Positions 43,000 to 48,161 of a stretch of DNA of 48,161 nt are shown here, piece by piece. Where the stretch lies: positions 1 to 48,161 of the forward strand of contig QPMI01000320.1 in NCBI GenBank assembly GCA_004431415.1, given 5' to 3'. Source of the DNA: Cyanophora paradoxa. Its lineage: Eukaryota > Glaucocystophyceae > Cyanophorales > Cyanophoraceae. Below the pieces are notes generated by a model. That model was not told the DNA's origin. It did not search any database and was given only the letters and a program-made list of their open reading frames with translations. The stretch's first letter is position 1. Each line of letters opens with the position of its first letter. Position numbers and translations under genes: made by a program.

Positions 43000-44020
43000 T
43001 GAATTCGCACACACCGAGACAGTACAGCTAGTGATGAAACTGGGGTGTCTGACTGTGTCATGTCGAAAGGTAACAAATTAGGCTAAGGCGCAATGCTAGC
43101 CATCAGAAACCGGACAGGGTGGAGCTATTGTACTGAGGAAAGCGAACTACACACACCTAGCAACGCTGCTTACTCCTATCTAGAGAGCCGAAGCAGGACA
43201 GAGCAACCATAACCCCCCCTCAAGACGTGGGAGCCTACAAGAGAGAGCCCAGGTATATGAGAGCCGCGCAGCCTGAACTATAGCCCTCTATCTGATAGGG
43301 AAGAGGCGCACTAAGGGAGCAAGGCCAGCTAACCCCAGGGAGGGCCGGAAACCGGAGCCCGTGAGAGCCCGGGTGAAAACCGGCGGGCGCACAGCATCGC
43401 CGGCCGCAGCCAGCGACCTGTGCTCCTCGGCCGAGAGATACCTCCTCCAGCTGGCGCGCGCGCGCACGCGGAATCCGCTGCGGCGGGGGTTGGGAGGCCC
43501 CGGGGCGCCCGAGTGCTCAAAAGCACGTCGCCTCGCCAGGAATCCAAGCATCTGTGCGGCCGCGACGCCCACGGCCGCGACGCGGGCGTGCACTCACACG
43601 ACCGACGATCATCTGCGCGGGCGCAACGCAGGTCGCCGGCCCCATAGCCGCGGGCGGCCGCTCGAGCTCGCTACCGCAGAGAAGTGCTCGGGCTGAACGA
43701 GAGAGCAGCTGCTGAAGCCGCCGCTGGTGTCCGCTGGAGTGGCTCGCCGAACCGACCCACGGAGCGGATTCCTAACGGACGCGCGGCTAACCAGCTAAAG
43801 GAGGGATGGAGGTACCGCCGAGGCGATTCGCGGCAGCCGGAGAGGCGCCCAGCGGGCAGGAGCCCGCCACCTACTTTCTCTCCAGGACCGAGTCCAGGTC
43901 GACGTCGGGGTACGCGAATCGTCGGTGGTAGCGGGGGAGGGTATGTAGGCGCAAATCGCGCAGGCGGCGGCGGGTCGGCAGCGGGCGCGGGGGCCCGGCG
44001 AGCGGCCGTAGGTGATAGGT
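43000..44020 (+). mobile_element. third, strongly diverged copy of the repeat family
   Basis: It begins TGAATTCGCACACACCGAGAC like the left flank of copy 1, then GGGGTGTCTGACTGTGTCATGTCGA, a diverged form of the copy 1 start. Near its end GGTATGTAGGCGCAAATCGCGCAGGCGGCGGCGGG matches the sequence following copy 1. The middle is different or rearranged. Confidence 0.55.
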
Positions 44021-44636
44021 TGAGAGTGAGGTCGTCATAGGCGGGTCTTGGTGGCCATGGTGGAGTCTCCTCGTCTCCTCCAGGTGTAGCCCCCCCCCCC
44101 CCCCCCCCCTCCCCTACGCCGTGACGCCGTGACGGGGGTTAGTTATCCGGGAGGGGTAGGCTCCAGGGGCGGACCTTAAGCTTGGTGGTGTCGTAGATCT
44201 CTTGTGCTCGTAGTGCTGCCTTCCATCCACTGTACTCCGGCGGGCAGTCGGCGTTCTGGGCTGCGCGCAGTTCGTTATGGAGGTGCAGGGGCCCGTCGCA
44301 GGCGGGACAGAGCTCTATCGGGCGCGGGGTCCGCGGGCGCGTTCTTTAGCCCTAGCTCCTGTGCGGGGCGGGCGCGGGCGACGTTTAGAGGCTTGGGAGA
44401 TGCGACAGTCCCGTTCCCAGGCTGCAGTGATCTCGCATCGGCTGGTCCACAACCGGCGCGCGCGTTCGATCAGCATCTGACGTACGCGTTTAGCCGTGCG
44501 GGGCGCGCGGCGCGGATCGAGGTCAAGCCGTCGAACCAGGTCGCTTTCGAGCGACGTATACGTAGGAGCGATGCCGGCGCCCTGGAGTACCCAGAGTCGC
44601 GGGAAGACGGTCGGGTCGTCGTCGAGGCTGCGCGCT
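44021..44636. other. intergenic with a C homopolymer
   Basis: A run of 20 C lies at 44090-44109. Open frames continue across this region on both strands but have no supporting structure. Confidence 0.4.
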
Positions 44637-45407
44637 TCCGGGCGGCCCGGTCTCCTCCCAAGCGCCCGCCGCCAAGAGCGCACCCGAGGGCGCGGGGCCG
44701 GCGTCCTCCAACACCGGTACAGGCGCTCTTCTGCAGCTGTGCCCTGTCGCGCGCGCGCCTGCTCCTGCGTGCTGAGGGCGCGTGGCGCTGGCGCAGGCGT
44801 GCGGGGGAGCGGGCCGGCGCCGGCTCCGGGACGGGAGGCCGGCGGGGTGCACGAGAGGGCGGAGTGGGCGGAGGAGGCGCTCGAGGAGGGGTTTGAGGAG
44901 GAGGAGGCGGGGCGCGGGGAGGAGCCCTTTGAGCGCGACTGGGGCGGGGCGGGGGCGGAGGGGGCGGAGGGGTGGGCCCTCGGGGCCGCCGGGGAGGCGC
45001 CCCGCGAGCCCGCCTTCCCTGTTCTTGCAGCCGGCCCGGGGCCCTCCCCCTGGCCCCTTTCCCCAGCCCCGCCCTCCCCCCGCCCCCCCGCCCGCCCCGG
45101 CCCCGCCCGGAGCTTCAGCGCCCACGCGGGGGCCTCCTGGAGGCCGGCGCCGGGCCGAGGGCCCCGGGGAGCGGGCGGCGGGCCCGAGTGGCCCCCGCTG
45201 GAGTCCCCGCGCCGCGGCCACTCCGCCCCGAAGCTCTCCCCGCAGCGCTTCCTCCGCTCATCATGACCCGCCCCCTCGCTTAAGCTTCTTCCCGCGCACC
45301 CGAGCCCACCCCGACTCTAATCTAGACCTAGAATCACCTGAACCTGTGCATGTGTGCGACTCATGATCAGAACCCGGGACCAATCATTGAATTGCAACAT
45401 ATGCGTC
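44637..45407 (+). pseudogene. truncated duplicate of the 3' end of the acidic-protein gene
   Basis: It is nearly identical to 34646-34877 joined to about 35398-35938, with about 520 bp deleted between GGCGGAG words. It keeps the acidic exon (EEALEEGFEEEEAGRGEEPF), the CTTGCAG acceptor, the terminal exon ending LSPQRFLRSS (stop by 45266) and 3' flank. The start and first exons are absent. Small indels in G and C runs separate the copies. Without a promoter or start it is best called a pseudogene fragment. Confidence 0.8.
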
Positions 45408-45584
45408 TCTTAAAGATCTTAAGCGCCAACTTTCATGATTATGAGCTAGTCCGACGGTCATGATCGCTGTCACGGAAAGCAGCTCTGAAGTTTACTGTCA
45501 CTCCACGACGATCACTCAACTTGCAAATGGCAAATGCGGCTCGCAGATCTAGAGGACGAGGCAAGGGGGCGCGCGGGGCGGGGC

Positions 45585-47987
45585 TCAGAGGGCGTCGGCG
45601 CGGCGGAGGATCTCGTGGACGAAGCGGGCGCAGCGGCCGAGGTCGCGCAGGGAGACGCGCTCGTCCACCCCGTGGATCCGCCGCACGTCCTCCGTCGTCT
45701 GCCGCCCGGCCGGGGGCTCGAGGGGGAAAGAGGCGGGGGTGCTATGATAGGGGAAGGCGGGGCGCACGAGATCGACGGGGGAGAAGCGGCAGACGCCGCC
45801 CGGGCACACTTTGCGGAAGTGCTGCCCCCGCGCCCTCAGCCCCAGGCCCCGCGCCGGCGCCGGGGCGGGGCGGGGCGGGGCGGGGCGGGGCGGGACGGGG
45901 CGGACGCGGGAGTCGGTGGCCTGGCTGGTGGTGTAGGGGGCGACCACGACCTGCCGCCCCGTCGGGGGAGGAGGCGGCGGGGCGGCGCGGGGCGGGGCCG
46001 CACGTGGTCGCAGAGGACGGCGCGGGCGCTCTGCTCGACGAGGCGGTACGCCGGCCCCGCCACGTCCGTCACCGGCGCCGCCTCGTGCACCGCCCGCCCC
46101 GCCCGCACCCGCACGCGCGCCCCCTGCACCCCGCCCCGCCGGCGATTGCCTCGGCGCGGGGCGTGCGGGGGCGGCGCGGGGGCGGGGGGCGGGGCACGAG
46201 GTCGCGTGTGTGCTTCTCGACGTGCTGGATGGCGTCCTCGACGCTCTGGCCCGGCAGCATCCGCACGTTCAGGCACGCCCGCGCCACCCGCGGGATCACT
46301 GCCCGCCCCTCAGCGCGGCGGGCGGGACGGGGCGGGGTGCCGGGGGCGGGGCGGGCCGTTGAGGGCGGTGCCGGCCTGGACGGTGGTGATGGCGATCGAG
46401 GTGCGCACCGCCGCCGCCGTCTCCGCCTTCCTGCGCCCCGCCGCCCCGCCCCGCTCGCCCCCGCCGGCTGCGAGGGCGGGGCCGGGGCGGGGCGGGGCGG
46501 GCTTGAGGTAGGACTGGAGGAGGAGGTGCTCGCGGACGAGGGCACCGCCAGCGCCGCCCGCTTGAAGAGCGGCATGTGCGGCGACACCGCCTGCCGCGGC
46601 GTGAGGGCCGCCCGGGCGGCGCGGGGCGGGGGCGGGGCGGGGGCGCCTCGATGAACTTGAGGATGGGCTCCGTGAGCACCGGCGGCATCGGGTTCTCGTC
46701 CACCCTGCCCCCCGCCCCGCCCCGTCGCCCCGGCAGCCCCGGCAGCCGCGGGCGGGGCGGCGCGGGGCGGGGCGGGCGGGGACCGCATGAGGGCGTGGGC
46801 GAGGCGGGCGACGGGTCCGGCGGGCTGGGGCATCGACGCGTGCCCGCCCTCGCCCTCGCACTCGAGCTCGAGCACCGCGTCGCCCTTCTCCGAGATGCCG
46901 ACGACGGCGACGGGCGCCGACACGCCGGGGACGACGCCGCGGGAGACGACGCCGCCCTCGTCCAGGAGGAGCGCCGCCCGCACGCCCCGCCCTCCAGCAC
47001 CCCGCCACCTCCCGCGCCCCCCGCTGGCCCCCCACCTGCCCGCCCCCGCCCCGCTCGCCCCCGCGCCCCGCGCCCCGCACCGCGCCGGGCGAGGCCGGGC
47101 ACCTCCTCGTCGTGGCCGGCGACGATGAGGACGGTGCGGCGGGGCTTGTGGCCCGCCTTCGCCAGCCCCTGCCCCCGCCCCGTCGCCCGCGCTCCGAGGC
47201 GGCGGGGCGGGGCGGGGCGGGGCCGACGTCGACGGCGTAGAGGGCGCAGATGAGGGCGTGCTTCATGTCGAGCGCGCCGCGGCCCCACACGAATCCCTGC
47301 CCAGAGTCGGCCGGGGCGGGGCGGGGCGGGGCGGGCGGGGCACGTCGGCGATGGCGCCGGAGAAGGGCGGGTGCGTCCAGCCCTCGGGCGGCGCCGGCAC
47401 CACGTCCTGCACGCGGCAAGGCGGCGCAGCTGAGCCGAGCCGGGCGGGGCGCTGCGGGGCGGGGCGAAGCAGGGCCGGGCTGAGCGGGCGGGGGCAGGGC
47501 ACCTGGTGCGCGTAGATCATCACCGCCTCCTTCTCCGGCTCCGTCCCCTTCCACGTAAACCTGCCCCGCCCGAGCCGCCTCGGCGCCAGGACCCGCGGCG
47601 AGGGCGCGGGGCGCGCGGCGGCGCACAGGAGGGAGTGGTTGGCGATGACCTCCCGCGTGAGGACCCGGTGCAGGTCGGGGAAGCTCGCCTCGAGGTACTC
47701 CCGCAGCTTCTTGAAGTTCGCCGCGTTCTTCGGCTCCTCCGCCGTCGTGTCCGACTCGTAGCTCGTCGTGTCGATCTGCGCCGGAGCTTGAGCTCACAAG
47801 CGCCTGCGGAGTGTCGTTCGCACGGCGAGGCGCGGACCTGGATCGCCCCGGAAAGGAGCTTCGCAATGCGCTCCTCCTCTTCCGTCGGCTTGTACGGCTC
47901 GGACGAAGCGCCCTCGGCTGCGGCCGGCGCCGAGTGCGCATGCTCACCTCCGCCGTCCGAATTCTTGCTTCCGCGGCGGTGGCCCAT
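45585..47987 (-). CDS. M20-family metallopeptidase, PM20D1 / carboxypeptidase S-like
   Basis: Exon 1 (ATG 47987) is hydrophilic (MGHRRGSKNSDGG ... EEERIAKLLSGAIQ) and joins at GTCCGC/GCGCAG to IDTTSYESDTT and LREYLEASFPDLHRVLTREV. The M20 core follows in order: MIYAHQ|DVVPAPPEGW (HxD zinc ligand, split by an intron), GQGFVWGRGALDMKHAL (bridging Asp), VLIVAGHDEEVPG (catalytic Glu pair), LLDEGGVVSRGVVPG, ELECEGEGGHASMPQP, the dimerisation part with VRTSIAITTVQAGTALNG and RACLNVRMLPGQSVEDAIQH, and the C-terminal RRIHGVDERV supplying the last His ligand. The stop is TGA at 45587-45585. All key residues are present and the estimated length, about 480-520 aa, matches the family. It has about ten introns, C-rich on the sense strand. 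PM20D1-type enzymes cleave or form N-acyl amino acids; vacuolar carboxypeptidase S is related. Substrate cannot be told, and no signal peptide is seen. Confidence 0.85.
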
Positions 47988-48161
47988 CGGTGCCAGTGAT
48001 TTGATTTAGCTTAGATTCGAAGGTGACGCGCTCCTTCGGCTGCCGTCGGTGTCGGGAGAGAGAGTTCTGTTGAGCTCGTCCTTGTTGTGCAGGGGACTGG
48101 TCGACTTCACGTCTCCGGATTCCGGATTGGAGGCGCAGATCGACAGGATTCGACACGTCTC

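Overview
This window looks like nuclear DNA of a GC-rich eukaryotic microbe. Protein-coding signal comes in short blocks joined by 50-120 bp introns, and many of those introns begin with GC instead of GT. The genes are eukaryotic types: a VPS13-family bridge protein, a LisH coiled-coil protein resembling RELCH, a PM20D1-like M20 peptidase, a von Willebrand A protein and a secreted PKD-domain protein. High GC plus frequent GC-AG introns suggests a haptophyte alga (Emiliania/Gephyrocapsa-like). That is inference from composition and splicing, not proof. Because GC is so high, long open frames occur on both strands, and most carry no coding signal.

Layout. 1-7.2 kb: start of a RELCH-like gene (-), a small multi-exon gene of unknown function (+, about 1.3-2.1 kb), and a short VPS13-like protein with a PH domain (-, 2.5-7.2 kb). 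7.65-7.85 kb: four 28-bp palindromes with tRNA-like B boxes. 8.28-21.88 kb: a segment bounded by a diverged inverted repeat. It holds two abutting arrays of 160-bp units (9.0-11.35 and 11.36-13.47 kb), an unrecognised intron-containing gene (14.65-16.0 kb or further), two orphan 3' exons and, next to the right-hand inverted repeat, an intact four-exon DDE integrase/transposase gene (-). This could be one large transposon with cargo.

22-48 kb: a PKD-domain membrane protein (-), an acidic/Arg-Gly disordered protein (-), a VWA protein (+), a very long IQ-motif protein with a basic AT-hook-like tail (-), divergently paired with an acidic protein (+). Then comes about 9 kb of lower-GC, repeat-rich DNA (35.9-45 kb) with duplicated terminal exons, an LTR-like pair of 860-bp repeats around an unknown ORF, and a truncated copy of the 3' end of the acidic gene. 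Last is the M20 peptidase gene (-).

The genes do not form an obvious pathway; this is an ordinary eukaryotic neighbourhood interrupted by mobile and repetitive DNA. Exon boundaries given here were worked out by hand from reading frame and splice sites. Starts and internal exons of several genes remain provisional.
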